From assembly GCF_025452235.1 (NCBI RefSeq), contig NZ_CP104965.1:2600501-2664500 (forward strand): 64,000 nucleotides of DNA, in the 5' to 3' direction. The translations under genes were made by a program, and so were the position numbers. Origin of the DNA: Devosia neptuniae (GTDB lineage Bacteria; Pseudomonadota; Alphaproteobacteria; Rhizobiales; Devosiaceae). The notes beneath the pieces are model-generated. The model saw only the letters and a list, made by a program, of their open reading frames with translations, was not told the DNA's origin and did not search any database. This document shows, piece after piece, positions 1-9,137 of the stretch. Positions within the stretch are counted from its first letter, which is position 1, and each line of letters begins with the position of its first letter.

Positions 1-514
1 GGCCGGGATGGCGCATGAGATATTCGAGCAGGCGGTATTCGGTGGGGCCCAGATGCACGTCGCGATTGGCGCGGCGCACGCGGTGGGTGGTGCGGTCGAG
101 CTCGAGATCGCCGACGCGCAGGGCAGCGGTGACGAGATTTGGATTGGCGCGACGCAGCAGAGCGTGGATGCGGGCGATCAGCTCGGGCACCGAGAAGGGC
201 TTGACGATATAGTCGTCGGCGCCGGTCGAGAGGCCCCGCACGCGCTCTTCTTCCTCACCGCGGGCGGTGAGCATGATGATGGGGATGCGCGAGGTTTCTT
301 CGCGGGCGCGGAGGCGCCGGCAGAGTTCGATCCCCGAGATTTCCGGCAGCATCCAATCGAGCAGGATGAGGTCGGGCAGCTTTTCGTGAATCTGGCTTTG
401 GGCTTCGTCTCCGGTTTCCGCGGTGACGACGCGGAAGCCTTCGGCCTCGAGATTATAGCGCAGGAGGATGGCGATATCGCCTTCGTCCTCGACGACGAGA
501 ATGGTTGCAGGCAT
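1..514 (-). CDS. phoB: Phosphate regulon response regulator PhoB (3' part beyond window edge)
   Basis: The frame starts at the ATG at 514 and runs off the left edge after about 171 codons; PhoB is usually about 230 residues. The N-terminus reads MPATILVVEDEGDIAILLRY, a receiver-domain start with its acidic pair, followed by a phospho-acceptor region (DLILLDWMLPEISG on the complementary strand) and the start of a winged-helix output domain. PhoB binds Pho boxes when phosphorylated under phosphate starvation. It is the last gene of the pst operon, with 3 bases separating it from phoU, as is usual in Hyphomicrobiales. Two Pho boxes in this window (6053-6070 and 12922-12939) are its likely targets. 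The partner kinase gene phoR is not next to this operon within the window. Confidence 0.93.
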   Translation of the reverse strand, partial: MPATILVVEDEGDIAILLRYNLEAEGFRVVTAETGDEAQSQIHEKLPDLILLDWMLPEISGIELCRRLRAREETSRIPIIMLTARGEEEERVRGLSTGADDYIVKPFSVPELIARIHALLRRANPNLVTAALRVGDLELDRTTHRVRRANRDVHLGPTEYRLLEYLMRHPG

Positions 515-517
515 GGA

Positions 518-1228
518 TCAGGCCTTGATCTGGGTGCGGTGCAGCTCCACCACTTCGGATGTGAGCTGCTTGCCGGTCTGCAGATAATAGGCGCGTTCTG
601 CGATATTGGTGGCGTGGTCCCCGATGCGTTCCAGGCTCTTGGCGCAGAACAGCAGATGGGTGCAGGGCGTGATATTGCGCGGATCTTCCATCATATAGGT
701 GAGCAATTCGCGGAACAGGGAGGTGTACATAGCGTCCACCTCGTCATCGCGATTGCACACTTCGATGGCCCCGGCGGAGTCGCGGCTCGAATAGGAATCC
801 AGCGCATCCTTGATCTGGCGCAGGACCAGATTGGTCATGTTCTTGACGCCATTATAGAAGGTCGGCTGCAGGTTGAGGCCTTCGAGCTTGAGCGAGCGGC
901 GGGCCAATTGCTTGGCCATGTCGCCGACGCGTTCGAGATCGGAGGCCACATGGATGGCGGTGATGATCGAGCGCAGATCGGAGGCCATGGGCTGGCGGCG
1001 GGCGATCATGGAGACGGCCATGTCGTCGATCTTGCGCTGCATGTCGTCGATGCGCTGATCGGCAATGATGGTCAGGTCTGCCAGTTCGCGATCAAGGCGG
1101 AGCAGGGACTTGGTGCCATTTTCGATGGCGACCTCGACCTGACCGCCCATTTCGGCGATCGACTGGGCCAGGGCGACGAGCTCGTCATTATAGGAGGAGA
1201 CGATGTGTTCGGGGCCGGAAGTGGGCAT
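518..1228 (-). CDS. phoU: Phosphate signalling complex protein PhoU
   Basis: This 236-residue protein has the family length and two tandem three-helix PhoU domains, with the typical metal-binding-like segments around residues 77-100 (ASDLRSIITAIHVASDLERVG) and 180-205 (CAKSLERIGDHATNIAE). PhoU links the Pst transporter to the PhoR/PhoB system, holding PhoB signalling off when phosphate is plentiful and limiting Pst uptake. It lies between pstB (29-base gap) and phoB (3-base gap) and is certainly part of the same transcription unit. Nothing in the sequence looks degraded. Confidence 0.96.
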   Translation of the reverse strand: MPTSGPEHIVSSYNDELVALAQSIAEMGGQVEVAIENGTKSLLRLDRELADLTIIADQRIDDMQRKIDDMAVSMIARRQPMASDLRSIITAIHVASDLERVGDMAKQLARRSLKLEGLNLQPTFYNGVKNMTNLVLRQIKDALDSYSSRDSAGAIEVCNRDDEVDAMYTSLFRELLTYMMEDPRNITPCTHLLFCAKSLERIGDHATNIAERAYYLQTGKQLTSEVVELHRTQIKA

Positions 1229-1257
1229 AGCAATGTCTCTCTTGGTCCGGGTTTGGA

Positions 1258-2100
1258 TCAGCCGATACGGCCCATGATGTAATCCTGGGTCTGCTTGTTG
1301 ATCGGGTTGGTGAAGATGTCTTCGGTGACGCCTTCCTCGATCAGATTGCCCAGATGGAAGAATGCCGTGCGCTGGCTGACGCGGGCCGCCTGCTGCATGG
1401 AATGGGTGACGATGACGATGGTGTAGTTCTCGCGCAATTCGTCGATCAGTTCCTCGATGATGGCCGTGGCGATCGGATCGAGGGCCGAGCAGGGCTCGTC
1501 CATCAGGATGACTTCGGGGCTGACGGCAATGGCGCGGGCAATGCAGAGGCGCTGCTGCTGGCCACCGGAGAGGCCGGTGCCGGGTTCATTGAGGCGGTCC
1601 TTTACCTCTTCGAACAGGCCCGCCTTGCGCAGGGACGACACGACGATTTCGTCCAGATCGGTCTTGGAACGGGCCAGGCCATGAATCTTGGGGCCGTAGG
1701 CGACGTTTTCATAGATCGATTTGGGGAAGGGATTGGGCTTCTGGAACACCATGCCGATGCGGGCGCGCAGTTCCACCACGTCGAGGGACGGATCGTAGAT
1801 GTTCTCGCCATCCAGCTCGATCAGGCCGCCGACCTTGGCGCCTTCGATAGTGTCGTTCATGCGGTTGATGCAGCGCAGGAAGGTCGACTTGCCGCAGCCC
1901 GAGGGGCCGATGAAGGAGGTGACGGCGCGGTCGGGGATATCGATCGAAATGCCGTGCAGGGCCTGCTTGGCACCGTAATGGACGGTGACATCCTTGGTGT
2001 GCAGGCGGATTGGGCGTTCGAGAGCGTCAGTAGGGTTCATGGTGGATTTCACGGTCTGGTGGGTCATCTTAACCTTGCCGGCGAGCATGTCCATTTTCAC
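1258..2100 (-). CDS. pstB: Phosphate ABC transporter ATP-binding protein PstB
   Basis: The 280-residue ATPase energises high-affinity phosphate import with PstA and PstC. Walker A is GPSGCGKST at about residues 65-73, the signature is [16 protein letters not shown], and Walker B is [13 protein letters not shown]. The ATG at 2100 is preceded by a good ribosome site (GAAGGAAG, about 7 bases upstream), which supports this start even though the first 20 residues lie before the conserved core; an internal ATG at 2040 is the alternative. It is 11 bases downstream of pstA and closely followed by phoU. Confidence 0.97.
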   Translation of the reverse strand: MKMDMLAGKVKMTHQTVKSTMNPTDALERPIRLHTKDVTVHYGAKQALHGISIDIPDRAVTSFIGPSGCGKSTFLRCINRMNDTIEGAKVGGLIELDGENIYDPSLDVVELRARIGMVFQKPNPFPKSIYENVAYGPKIHGLARSKTDLDEIVVSSLRKAGLFEEVKDRLNEPGTGLSGGQQQRLCIARAIAVSPEVILMDEPCSALDPIATAIIEELIDELRENYTIVIVTHSMQQAARVSQRTAFFHLGNLIEEGVTEDIFTNPINKQTQDYIMGRIG

Positions 2101-2111
2101 TTCCTTCGATG

Positions 2112-3473
2112 TTAAGCGCGCTTTTCGAGCTTCGAGCGAAGATAGATGGCGACGCCGTTGAGCATGATCATGACGAGGAGCAGTACCATGATCGCCGCGG
2201 CGGTGCGGGGTTCGAAGAAATTGCGGTTTTCGTTGCCCTGCCAGAGATAGATCTGGACCGGCAGGGCGGTGGCCTGGTCGAGCGGGGTAGCCGGCACGGC
2301 GGCGACGAATGCCTTCATGCCGATCAACAGGAGTGGAGCGGTTTCGCCCAGAGCATGGGCAACGCCAAGGATGGTGGCGGTCAGGATCGAGGGGAAGGTG
2401 ACCGGCAGCACATGGTGGAACACCATCTGCGTCTTACTGGCACCCATGCCGAGCGCCGCCTGGCGCAGAGCCGGGGAGACGCCGAGCAGGGCGCCGCGGG
2501 TGGCGATGATGATGGTGGGCAGGGTCATCAGGGTCAGCACCAGGCCGCCGACGATGGGGGCGGAGATGGGCAGGTGCATGTAATTGATGAACACAGCGGC
2601 GCCGAGCAGACCGAAGACGATGGAGGGCACGGCAGCCAGATTGTTGATATTGACCTCGATCAGGTCGGTGAGGCGCGATTTGGGCGCGAATTCCTCAAGA
2701 TAGATGGCTGACGCCACCCCGATCGGGACGGCCAACAGGATGACGACCATCATCATCCAGAGGGTGCCGACAAAGGCGCCGAGCAGGCCGGCGCTGGCGG
2801 GAGCGGCGCGGCTATCCACATTGGTGAAGATCGACCAGGCAAAGCCCGAGGTGATGGTGCCATTGGCCTCGAACTGGTCGATCAGGGCGCGGGCGGGAGC
2901 GGCGAGCTGTTGCTGGGCGTCGCCCAGGTCGCGGTTGATATTGCCCTTGATCCAGTTGTCGGCATTGGCGGAGGCAAGCACGTCGACCTGGACGGTCTGG
3001 CCGAGCAGGCTGGGGTCGTTGACGAAGAGCTCGCGGACGCGGTGGCGGGCGTCGGTTTCAGCAATGGTCAGGAGCTGGCGGGTGTCGATATCGAAACCGG
3101 CAGGTGCGGCGGCACGCAGCGAGGCCTCGATCACCTTGTTCCAGTTCAGCATGGCGACATCGCGCTGCCATTTGAGGCTGGCGGCACGGAAATCGGCCTC
3201 CGACTGGTCCGCAGTGCGCACAGGCGCCGGATCGACGTCGATCACGGCGGGATCGAAGGTGACCGACAGGTGCAGATTGGACTGCGTAAAGGCCGGAATG
3301 CCTTTGCGCACGATATCGGTGAAGAGCAGGGCAACGAAGCCCAGCGCGAGAATGATGGCGGCCAGGCCAAGCCCGCGAAAGATCGCTTCGCTGAGATGGC
3401 GCCGGGCGAGGCTGGCGCGGATCAGCCGAGTGCGTTCGTCGGATGGCTGGGTGGTGGAGAGCATATCGGTCAT
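2112..3473 (-). CDS. pstA: Phosphate ABC transporter permease PstA
   Basis: This 453-residue inner-membrane permease has one membrane span near residues 33-55, a long soluble, presumably periplasmic segment to about residue 225, then the multi-span transport domain. The EAA-type coupling loop is [19 protein letters not shown]. Enterobacterial PstA lacks the long soluble insertion (about 300 residues in total), but long PstA forms are usual in alphaproteobacteria. It sits 2 bases after pstC and 11 bases before pstB in the pst operon. With PstC it forms the channel for phosphate delivered by PstS. Confidence 0.95.
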   Translation of the reverse strand: MTDMLSTTQPSDERTRLIRASLARRHLSEAIFRGLGLAAIILALGFVALLFTDIVRKGIPAFTQSNLHLSVTFDPAVIDVDPAPVRTADQSEADFRAASLKWQRDVAMLNWNKVIEASLRAAAPAGFDIDTRQLLTIAETDARHRVRELFVNDPSLLGQTVQVDVLASANADNWIKGNINRDLGDAQQQLAAPARALIDQFEANGTITSGFAWSIFTNVDSRAAPASAGLLGAFVGTLWMMMVVILLAVPIGVASAIYLEEFAPKSRLTDLIEVNINNLAAVPSIVFGLLGAAVFINYMHLPISAPIVGGLVLTLMTLPTIIIATRGALLGVSPALRQAALGMGASKTQMVFHHVLPVTFPSILTATILGVAHALGETAPLLLIGMKAFVAAVPATPLDQATALPVQIYLWQGNENRNFFEPRTAAAIMVLLLVMIMLNGVAIYLRSKLEKRA

Positions 3474-3475
3474 GA

Positions 3476-4858
3476 TTATTCGTATTGCTCCCGGAAGCGG
3501 CGAACGATGAAGAGCGCGAAGATATTGAGGCAGAGGGTGATGACGAAGAGGGTCAGGCCCAGGGCAAAGCCGACCAGCGACTGGGGGCCGGCGAAGTCGG
3601 TGTCGCCGGTGAGCTGGTTGACGATGGAAACGGTGATGGTTGCCACCGGCTCGAAGGGATTGCCGCGCAGGACCGGGCTATTGCCGGCGGCGAGCACCAC
3701 GATCATGGTTTCGCCCACTGCACGGCTGACGGCCAGCAGGAAGGCGCCGACGATGCCGGGCAGGGCGGCGGGCAGCAGCACATTGCGGATGGTCTCGGAC
3801 TTGGTGGCGCCCAGGCCATAGGCGCCGTCGCGCAGGGTGCGCGGCACCTGGTTGAGAATGTCATCGGACAGCGAGGACACGAAGGGGATGATCATGATGC
3901 CCATCACGATGCCGGCAGTGAGGGCAGACGTGGCGTTGATGGAGAGACCGATGAGATTGCCGGCGTCGCGCAGGAAGGGGCCAACCGTGACCAGGGCGAA
4001 GAAGCCGAAGACGATGGTGGGGATGCCGGCCAGGATTTCGATAAGCGGCTTGGCCACGGCGCGCAGCTGGCGCGGCGCATACTGGCTGAGATAGATCGCC
4101 GCCATCAGGCCCACCGGCACGGCGACCAGCATGGCGATCAGGGTGATCATCAGCGTGCCGGCGAGCAGCGGCAGCAGGCCATAGCTGCCCCAATTTCCGG
4201 CGGTGCCGGCATTGTTGGGGTTCCAGACCGTGCCGAAGAAGAAATCAAGCGGGTTGATGAAGGTGAAGAATTTCAGCGCTTCGGTGACCAGCGAGGCGAC
4301 GATGCCTACGGTGGTCAGGATGGCGACGCCCGAGCAAGCGAGCAGCAGCAGGTTGATGGCACGTTCGACTGCATTGCGGGCGCGGTGGCGGGCGGTGATG
4401 CGGCTGCGGGCATAAAGCAGCGCGACAATCCCGGCGACAGCGGCGGCGGCAACCACGATCAGAAAGGTGATGAACTGGAACGAGCGCAGGGCATCGCCAG
4501 CGGACTGTTCGTAGGGCAGGACGTCGCCGGCCACGCCATAGCCCGAGGCCAGGGCCTTGATGCGGGCGATGGTGGCGTTTAGGCCGACCTGGTCGAGCGC
4601 CTGGATAGCGTCGACGGGAATTTGGGAAACGATGAAATTGTGGGTGATGCCATCGCCGAACCAGCCCCAGAGGCCGATGATCGCGAGGGCCGGCAGCAAT
4701 GCCCAGATGGCGACGTAGGAGCCGTGATATTGCGGGCGGGAGTGAACCTTGACGCCATCGGCAGTCGCCAGGCCCCGGCCGCGGGACCAGCCCGACTGAT
4801 AGGCCAGACCAAGCAGAACCAGCAACAGGCCGGCAATGATCAGGGAATTCATTCGCAA
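3476..4858 (-). CDS. pstC: Phosphate ABC transporter permease PstC
   Basis: A 460-residue permease with an N-terminal membrane anchor, a second span at about residues 50-70, a periplasmic segment, and the conserved six-span domain from about residue 230. The cytoplasmic coupling motif is LRDGAYGLGATKSETIRNV. It forms the phosphate channel with PstA. The gene follows pstS after 54 bases that hold a perfect 10-bp hairpin, so it is probably expressed at a lower level than pstS. Confidence 0.95.
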   Translation of the reverse strand: MRMNSLIIAGLLLVLLGLAYQSGWSRGRGLATADGVKVHSRPQYHGSYVAIWALLPALAIIGLWGWFGDGITHNFIVSQIPVDAIQALDQVGLNATIARIKALASGYGVAGDVLPYEQSAGDALRSFQFITFLIVVAAAAVAGIVALLYARSRITARHRARNAVERAINLLLLACSGVAILTTVGIVASLVTEALKFFTFINPLDFFFGTVWNPNNAGTAGNWGSYGLLPLLAGTLMITLIAMLVAVPVGLMAAIYLSQYAPRQLRAVAKPLIEILAGIPTIVFGFFALVTVGPFLRDAGNLIGLSINATSALTAGIVMGIMIIPFVSSLSDDILNQVPRTLRDGAYGLGATKSETIRNVLLPAALPGIVGAFLLAVSRAVGETMIVVLAAGNSPVLRGNPFEPVATITVSIVNQLTGDTDFAGPQSLVGFALGLTLFVITLCLNIFALFIVRRFREQYE

Positions 4859-4880
4859 GCGCCCCAGAGGAAAACGAGGA

Positions 4881-4904
4881 GGACCGCGCCCGAGGGCGCG
4901 GTCC
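4881..4904 (-). promoter_or_regulatory. Intercistronic hairpin between pstS and pstC
   Basis: GGACCGCGCC and GGCGCGGTCC form a perfect 10-bp stem closed by a 4-base CGAG loop. It lies 8 bases past the pstS stop and has no T-tract, so it is more likely to protect the upstream pstS message or to attenuate than to terminate fully. This would give the excess of binding protein over permease that is known for Pst systems. Confidence 0.7.
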
Positions 4905-4912
4905 GGATTGGC

Positions 4913-5929
4913 TTATTGTGCGCCGGCTTCGAAAGCGGCGAGCACTTCAGCGGTCTTTTCTTCCGGCTGGGGGATCAGGCCAGCGGCTTCGAGCGAGCCA
5001 CCAGCGGCCGCTTCGGAGAGGAAGAACTGCACGTATTCTTCGATGCCGGGGATGGTGCCGATGTGCTGACCCTTGACGTAGAAGAACAGCGGGCGGGAGA
5101 CCGGGTATTCGCCAGCGGCGACCGATTCATTGGACGGCACGACGCCATTGACGGTCGCGACCTTCAGGGTGTCCTTGTTCTGGTCGTAGAAGGACAGGCC
5201 GAACACGCCAACGGTGTTGGGATTGGAGGTCAGGCGAGCCAGGGTTTCGGTGTAGTCGCCCGAGATCTCGACCACGACATCCTGACGGAAGGTGGTGAGG
5301 GCTGCGGTGTGTTCTTCTTCGGTCAGGCCTTCCGGAAGACCGGCTTCTTCGGCGCCAGCATCGATCACTTCGAGCTGGAACACTTCACGGGTGCCGTGAT
5401 TGGTGCCGGGGATGGCCAGCGAAATGTCCTGATCGGGCAGGGACGGATCGATGTCGGACCACTTCTTGTAGGGATTGTCGACCAGGGCGCCATCAACGGG
5501 AACCTTGGCGGCAATGGCCTTGTAGACCTGGAGCGGGGTGAGGGCGAAATCGGGGCCCGAAGCGGCCGAGGCGAAAACGATGCCGTCATAGCCGAACTGG
5601 ATTTCACGGATGTCGGTCACGCCGGCAGCGGTGCAAGCCTCGCGCTCGCTATCCTTGATGGCGCGGCTGGCATTGGCGATGTCGATGGTGTTGTCGCCAA
5701 CGCCTTCGCAGAACTGCTTGAGACCGCCACCGGTGCCGCCGGAGCCGACCACGGGGGTCTTGAATTCGGGGAAAGCGGCGCCGAATTCTTCGGCAACGAT
5801 CGAGGCGAAGGGCAGCACGGTGGACGAGCCGGCGATCTGGATGGTGTCACGCGACTGGGCGAAGGCAGGAGCGGCGCCAAATGCGGCGAGCGCGATGACT
5901 GCGGCACTGGCGTAAAGTGCGGTCTTCAT
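4913..5929 (-). CDS. pstS: Periplasmic phosphate-binding protein PstS
   Basis: This 338-residue secreted protein starts with a clear signal peptide (MKTALYASAAVIALAAFGAA, cleavage after AFAQ). The mature N-terminus DTIQIAGSSTVLPF and the segment VGSGGTGGGLKQFCEG are the phosphate-binding loops of the family, and IANASRAIKDSE is a further conserved stretch. It binds phosphate in the periplasm and passes it to PstC and PstA. It is the first gene of the operon, downstream of a Pho box at 6053-6070. A purine-rich AAAGGGAAA ribosome site precedes the ATG at 5929. Confidence 0.97.
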   Translation of the reverse strand: MKTALYASAAVIALAAFGAAPAFAQSRDTIQIAGSSTVLPFASIVAEEFGAAFPEFKTPVVGSGGTGGGLKQFCEGVGDNTIDIANASRAIKDSEREACTAAGVTDIREIQFGYDGIVFASAASGPDFALTPLQVYKAIAAKVPVDGALVDNPYKKWSDIDPSLPDQDISLAIPGTNHGTREVFQLEVIDAGAEEAGLPEGLTEEEHTAALTTFRQDVVVEISGDYTETLARLTSNPNTVGVFGLSFYDQNKDTLKVATVNGVVPSNESVAAGEYPVSRPLFFYVKGQHIGTIPGIEEYVQFFLSEAAAGGSLEAAGLIPQPEEKTAEVLAAFEAGAQ

Positions 5930-6052
5930 GGGGATTTCCCTTTTACGAATTCGATTTCAAATCTGGCTAGCCGATCCGGCAATCGTTTGCTGGCGCCGCC
6001 CTCTGACGCCGCCGACCATATGGGCGCTTCGCAACAGTTTTATTGCGGTTCA

Positions 6053-6070
6053 ATGACTGGTTTGTGACGG
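6053..6070 (-). promoter_or_regulatory. Pho box upstream of pstS (PhoB site)
   Basis: Read on the minus strand the site is CCGTCACAAACCAGTCAT, two GTCA-type 7-mers separated by 4 bases, matching the known PhoB direct repeat (CTGTCAT-N4-CTGTCAT). It lies about 125 bases upstream of the pstS ATG. A CAATAA-type -10 element follows at a distance typical of PhoB-activated promoters that lack a -35. Further TGACGG/TGACAG half-sites lie upstream at 6130, 6143 and 6211. Apart from these and the palindromic repeat at 6271-6410, I see nothing else in the 488 bases between pstS and the IclR gene. Confidence 0.75.
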
Positions 6071-6270
6071 TGTAAGTGTTTGAAAATTATGAGGTTCGCC
6101 GATCATATCGCCGTCCGGAGGGTGCTCTATGACGGAGTTTTGTGACGGCGGGTTGGTGAGTCCGTCGGGCGGTGGAGGGCGCCGGCAAGGGATATCCTAG
6201 GGGGGATTTGTGACAGTCTGAGTAAGGTTTGGGATGGGCTGTCGGGGTGGCCGAGCACGCTGATGGCTCC

Positions 6271-6410
6271 AAACCCCTCACCCGTCTCGGCCTGTCGGCC
6301 GATCCACCCTCTCCCTCAAGGGGCGAGGGGTGGCTCCGTGGCTAGCGAGCCGCTGTGCCTTCCTTCTCCCCTTGAGGGAGAAGGTGCCCGAAGGGGCGGA
6401 TGAGGGGTTT
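6271..6410. repeat. Palindromic intergenic repeat (about 140 bp)
   Basis: The outer arms AAACCCCTCA (6271-6280) and TGAGGGGTTT (6401-6410) are perfect inverted repeats. Inside them CTCCCTCAAGGGG (6311-6323) pairs perfectly with CCCCTTGAGGGAG (6368-6380). Elements of this look, rich in CCCCTCA and CTCCCTCAAGGG, are common between genes in Hyphomicrobiales. It lies just past the IclR stop codon, so it may also act as a transcription end or message stabiliser for that operon. Confidence 0.75.
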
Positions 6411-6417
6411 CTCCGAC

Positions 6418-7173
6418 TTACCGCAGCAGCGGCCGTACTTCGGCCTGCACCTTGCGCATCAAGGGCAAAAAATTGGCGATCATGTGGGAGGTGGAAGCGC
6501 GGGCGGTTTGGGCGCCGATATTGAGGGCGGCGACGGTTTGGCCCTGGGCGTTGAAAATGGGCACGGCGATGGAGCAGAGGCCCAGTTCGAGTTCCTCATC
6601 GATCACGGCAAAGCCCTGCGCGGCGACGACGGCCAATTCGGTGGTAATGGTGGGCAGGTCCGCCTTGGTCTTGGCGGTGTAGGCGATGAGCTCGGATTGG
6701 TCGAGCACGGCTTTGGCCTTGGCGGGCGGCAAGGCGCTCAAGAGGACGCGGCCCATGGAGGTGCAATAGGCGGGCAGGCGCGCGCCGGGCGCCAAATTGA
6801 TCGACATGACCCGGCGAATGGAGGCGCGGGCGATGTAGAGAATGTCGGTGCCTTCCAGCATGGCGGCCGAGGTGCTTTCGCCGGTGGCGGTGGAAAGTTC
6901 TTCGAGGAAGGGCTGGATGAGGCGGGGGAGTGGGGTGGCGGCCAGATAGGAATGGCCCAGATTGAGCACGCGCGGGGTGAGGCGGAAGAATTTGCCGTCA
7001 TAGCTGGCATAGCCAAGGCTGGTGAGGGTCAAGAGGCACCGGCGGGCGGTGGCGCGTTCGAGGCCTGTCCGATTGGCGACATCGGTGATCGACTGGCTGG
7101 CATGGCCCTCGTCGAAGCATTCGATGACGGCGAGGCCCTTGACCAGGCCGTTGATGATATCGCCCTCGCGCAT
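6418..7173 (-). CDS. IclR-family transcriptional regulator (PcaR/PobR-like)
   Basis: The 251-residue protein has an N-terminal winged helix (residues 8-70, INGLVKGLAVIECF then ITDVANRTGLERATARRCL) and a C-terminal effector domain with GARLPAYCTSMGRVLLSAL, the pattern of the PcaR/PcaU/PobR branch that senses aromatic acids. An AGGAG ribosome site precedes the ATG. It follows the ABC ATPase gene by 55 bases on the same strand and could be co-transcribed with the importer as its local regulator. The effector is not evident, because no aromatic degradation genes lie nearby. Confidence 0.88.
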   Translation of the reverse strand: MREGDIINGLVKGLAVIECFDEGHASQSITDVANRTGLERATARRCLLTLTSLGYASYDGKFFRLTPRVLNLGHSYLAATPLPRLIQPFLEELSTATGESTSAAMLEGTDILYIARASIRRVMSINLAPGARLPAYCTSMGRVLLSALPPAKAKAVLDQSELIAYTAKTKADLPTITTELAVVAAQGFAVIDEELELGLCSIAVPIFNAQGQTVAALNIGAQTARASTSHMIANFLPLMRKVQAEVRPLLR

Positions 7174-7228
7174 GGCCGGCTCCTCTTGTTCGGCAAGCGA
7201 ACAGATAGCGCATTGCGCATTCGGGGCG

Positions 7229-8095
7229 CTAGATGTTCGTGCTGAGGTCGCGGCCGTAGAAGTCCGATTGCGGATCGGTCAGCACGAGGGTGCGGATCCG
7301 GTCCCACAGATAGCTGCGCAGTTCGATGAAGCGGGGTTCGGCACGGACGTCATAGGTCCAGCGGGGTCGGTCGAGGCCGACATCGATGACTTCGAGGACG
7401 CGGCCGGGGCGCGGGCCCATGAGCACGATCTGGTCGGAGAGCAGGATGGCTTCGTCGACGCTATGGGTAACGAAGAGGGCCACCGATTTGCGCAGGGTCC
7501 AGAGGCGCATCAGTTCGATCTGCATCAGTTCGCGGGTTTGCGCGTCGATGCTGGCAAAGGGTTCGTCGAGCAGCAGGATGGCGGGCTCGGAGGCGAGGGC
7601 GCGAGCCAGGGCGACGCGCTGTTTCATGCCGCCGGAGAGTTCGCTGGGATAGGCATCGGCAAAGCGGGTGAGGCCGACCAGTTCGATGTAACGGTCGGCG
7701 CGGGCGCGGCGTTCGGCCTTGTCGGGAATGGTTTCGACCAGGGCGAATTCGACATTGCCGCGCACGCTGGACCAGGGGATGAGCCGAAAGGACTGGAACA
7801 CGAAGCCCATGTCGGGGCCGGGCGCGGGTGCCTGGCCGGAGACGGTGATGGTGCCGGTATCGGGCGCGATGAGGCCGTTGACCATGCGCAATATGGTGGT
7901 CTTGCCGCAGCCGGAGGGGCCGAGCAGCGAGACGAAAGCGCCGTCGCGTACGGTGAGGTCGACATTGGCGAGGGCGAGCGTGCCGCCGCCATCCTTGTGG
8001 TTGCCGAAAGTCTTGGAGACGCCCCGCAGCAGGATGCGCGGCGCTGGGGCCGCGGCATCAACTGAACCGGTGTGCTGGGGGGCGTCGCCGATCAT
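7229..8095 (-). CDS. ABC transporter ATP-binding protein, nitrate/sulfonate/taurine (SsuB/TauB) type
   Basis: A 288-residue ATPase with Walker A (GPSGCGKTT), signature (LSGGMKQRVALARALA) and Walker B (ILLLDEPFASIDAQT). The SsuB/TauB/NrtD class is indicated by the Q-loop FVFQSFRLIPW and the SVDEAILLSDQ stretch. The frame is open further upstream, but the ATG at 8095 overlaps the TGA of the binding-protein gene by 4 bases (ATGA), a coupled start that clearly beats the upstream alternative. It powers import by the permease at 9138-9890. The substrate cannot be told from sequence. Confidence 0.9.
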   Translation of the reverse strand: MIGDAPQHTGSVDAAAPAPRILLRGVSKTFGNHKDGGGTLALANVDLTVRDGAFVSLLGPSGCGKTTILRMVNGLIAPDTGTITVSGQAPAPGPDMGFVFQSFRLIPWSSVRGNVEFALVETIPDKAERRARADRYIELVGLTRFADAYPSELSGGMKQRVALARALASEPAILLLDEPFASIDAQTRELMQIELMRLWTLRKSVALFVTHSVDEAILLSDQIVLMGPRPGRVLEVIDVGLDRPRWTYDVRAEPRFIELRSYLWDRIRTLVLTDPQSDFYGRDLSTNI

Positions 8096-9105
8096 CGCGT
8101 CACGTTGTCCATGGTGGAGTCGGGGCCGAGTTCGGCGAGGACCGCGTCGAGGATGGAGAAATCGGTCCATTCGGCCAGTTCGACCTTGCGCACGGTCGCG
8201 AAGTCTTCGCCCTGGTAGAGGGCGGTGGTGGTGTAGTTGAGCTCGTCCTTGTTGAGCCCGCCATTGACACTCCAGCCTTTGGCGAAGCTGGTGCCAAGGG
8301 CTTGCAGGGTTGCCAGGTCGATATCGGGGCGGGCCTTGTGCATGGCGGCGGCCCAGACGGCGGGATCGGCGGCGAAATCGCGGGAGGCCTTGACCAAGGC
8401 GGTGATCACCTTCTTGACGTCTTCGGCGCGCTCGTCGAGCACCTTCTGGGTGACGATGTTGACCTTGCTGACCACGGGAGCCGCTGCGTAATAGGCGTCC
8501 TGATCGATCAGGACATGCAGGCCCGTGGTGTCGGCCATGGCGCTCCAGGTGCCGATCGACATGGTGGTGGCATCGACCTGGCCGGCGACGAGCGCCTGGG
8601 CGCGGACATTGGGCTGGCCCAGGGCGACGAATTCGAGCGTGTCGGTATCGACATCGGCGGCCTGCAGCACCCGGGTGCTGAGCGATTGATCGAGGCTGCC
8701 GGGGCGGCCGATGCCGAAGCTTTTGCCGGCCAGGTCCGCAGGGGTGGCGATGGAATCCTTGGCAGCGATCAGGAAGGGCAGGGATTTATTGGGCGAGACG
8801 ACGGCGCGCAGATCGGTGGCGCCGCCGGCGACCAGCAGCAGCAGGGCATCGGTGCCGATATTGGCCATTTCGCCTTCGCCGGCCTGGAGCGCCGCCAGGG
8901 CGGAGGGGGTCTGCTGCACGCGAACCAGTTCAACCTCGACGCCTTCGCGTTCGAAATAGCCTTCCTGCAGGGCCAGATCCATCACCGAATTGGGCACGAG
9001 CGGGGTTTCCAGATCCGTGACGATGAGGCGGAAGGGCTGGGCCTGGGCGGCCAGGGTAGACAGCAGGAAAGCAGCAGCGAGGCCGCCGAGCAGTTTGAGG
9101 TTCAC
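8092..9105 (-). CDS. ABC transporter substrate-binding protein, NMT1/SsuA-like
   Basis: This 337-residue secreted protein has a signal peptide (MNLKLLGGLAAAFLLSTLAA, cleaved near AQAQP) and a two-lobed NMT1/THI5-type binding fold: the N-terminal region includes VPNSVMDLALQEGYFEREGV and the segment SFGIGRPGSLDQSLSTRVL is typical of SsuA/TauA-like proteins. Proteins of this family bind sulfonates, nitrate, pyrimidine precursors or aromatic acids. The gene is 32 bases after the permease and overlaps the ATPase by 4 bases. Unlike the other binding-protein genes in this window, it has no hairpin after it and is not first in its operon. Confidence 0.88.
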   Translation of the reverse strand: MNLKLLGGLAAAFLLSTLAAQAQPFRLIVTDLETPLVPNSVMDLALQEGYFEREGVEVELVRVQQTPSALAALQAGEGEMANIGTDALLLLVAGGATDLRAVVSPNKSLPFLIAAKDSIATPADLAGKSFGIGRPGSLDQSLSTRVLQAADVDTDTLEFVALGQPNVRAQALVAGQVDATTMSIGTWSAMADTTGLHVLIDQDAYYAAAPVVSKVNIVTQKVLDERAEDVKKVITALVKASRDFAADPAVWAAAMHKARPDIDLATLQALGTSFAKGWSVNGGLNKDELNYTTTALYQGEDFATVRKVELAEWTDFSILDAVLAELGPDSTMDNVTR

Positions 9106-9137
9106 GGGGATGACTCCTGGACGCGCGAAAATTGTTG

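Noticed and set aside
8..1282. Long plus-strand open frame of 424 codons opposite phoB, phoU and pstB
   Set aside because: It is a shadow of well-supported minus-strand genes in GC-rich DNA. Its product is low in complexity (rich in Gly, Ala, His, Asp) and matches no family.
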